From Methylophilaceae bacterium (GTDB taxonomy: Bacteria; Pseudomonadota; Gammaproteobacteria; Burkholderiales; Methylophilaceae), in assembly GCA_017880825.1 (NCBI GenBank), contig JADGRN010000103.1:1-5863 (forward strand): 5,863 nucleotides of DNA, given 5' to 3'. Below the pieces are notes generated by a model, which ran no database searches, was not told the origin of the DNA, and saw only the letters and a program-made list of their open reading frames with translations. How positions within the stretch are numbered: position 1 is the first letter of the stretch; the number at the start of each line of letters is the position of its first letter. Shown piece after piece: positions 5,680-5,863 of this stretch. Both the position numbers and the translations under genes were made by a program.

Positions 5680-5863
5680 ATGAACAACTCTCAAGCCAGC
5701 CTCGACTGGCAGGACGGACAGCCTTTTTCAGTCACCTATGGTGACGTTTATTTCTCGCGGGATAGTGGCTTGGCCGAGACGCAATATGTGTTCCTTGCGC
5801 AAAACCATTTGCAGCAGCGTTGGCAGGGACTACAGGCTGACCAATTCACCATTGCTGAAACCG
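5680..5863 (+). CDS. mnmC: MnmC, tRNA 5-methylaminomethyl-2-thiouridine biosynthesis bifunctional protein (5' part, runs off window)
   Basis: The first 61 codons are present and the gene continues past the right edge. The protein begins MNNSQASLDWQDGQPFS and then carries YGDVYFSRDSGLAETQYVFL (residues 20-39), closely matching the E. coli MnmC segment with DVYFS.D.GL.ET.YVFL, followed by N..Q.RW and FTIAETG, where the family has F.VAE.GFGTGLNFL leading into the SAM-binding site. MnmC makes the last steps of mnm5s2U at wobble position 34 of tRNAs for Lys, Glu and Gln: its C-terminal FAD domain removes the carboxymethyl group and its N-terminal domain methylates. Only the start of the methyltransferase domain is seen, so a single-domain MnmD-like protein cannot be excluded. 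The ATG at 5680 is the first in frame after the upstream stop at 5638-5640; no clear ribosome site is visible. It diverges from the mod operon and is probably unrelated to it in function. Confidence 0.85.
   Translation, partial: MNNSQASLDWQDGQPFSVTYGDVYFSRDSGLAETQYVFLAQNHLQQRWQGLQADQFTIAET

Overview
The window looks like a piece of a mid-GC proteobacterial chromosome, most likely betaproteobacterial (Methylophilaceae or Nitrosomonadales-like). That placement is an inference from the mix of families: an arsenate reductase of the proteobacterial low-mass type, a lipoprotein PQQ-type beta-propeller, mnmC, and a CFA-synthase tail of the kind seen in such genomes. No RNA gene, CRISPR array or intact mobile element is visible.

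Left part (1-2332): an arsenate reductase / low-molecular-weight phosphatase gene on the + strand (37-510) meets a 600-residue PQQ-dehydrogenase-like lipoprotein gene on the - strand (530-2332) tail to tail, 19 bases apart. A perfect 9-bp inverted repeat lies in the last codons of the arsenate reductase gene. The PQQ protein keeps the vicinal cysteine pair and the propeller framework. However, the positions matching the catalytic Asp and one Ca2+-ligand Glu of methanol dehydrogenase are both Gly.

Middle (2333-2514): a short interval holds a 43-codon open frame on the + strand. It reads as the C-terminal tail of a cyclopropane-fatty-acyl-phospholipid synthase with the rest of the gene missing, so it is a gene remnant.

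Right part (2465-5626, - strand): a compact operon modA-modB-modC followed by a class I SAM-dependent methyltransferase. The spacings are +16 nt (modA/modB), a 32-nt overlap or less depending on the start chosen (modB/modC), and an 8-nt overlap (modC/methyltransferase). ModA binds molybdate in the periplasm, ModB is the membrane channel and ModC the ATPase; together they form a high-affinity molybdate importer. The methyltransferase is translationally coupled to modC, but its substrate cannot be told from sequence. Its last 16 codons are antisense to the CFA-synthase remnant.

Right edge (5680-5863, + strand): the first 61 codons of mnmC, the tRNA wobble-uridine modification enzyme, diverge from modA across a 53-bp gap that must hold both promoters.

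I see no clear evidence of a new multigene system. The points most worth a second look are the altered active site of the PQQ-like protein, the CFA-synthase remnant, and the methyltransferase coupled to the molybdate operon.
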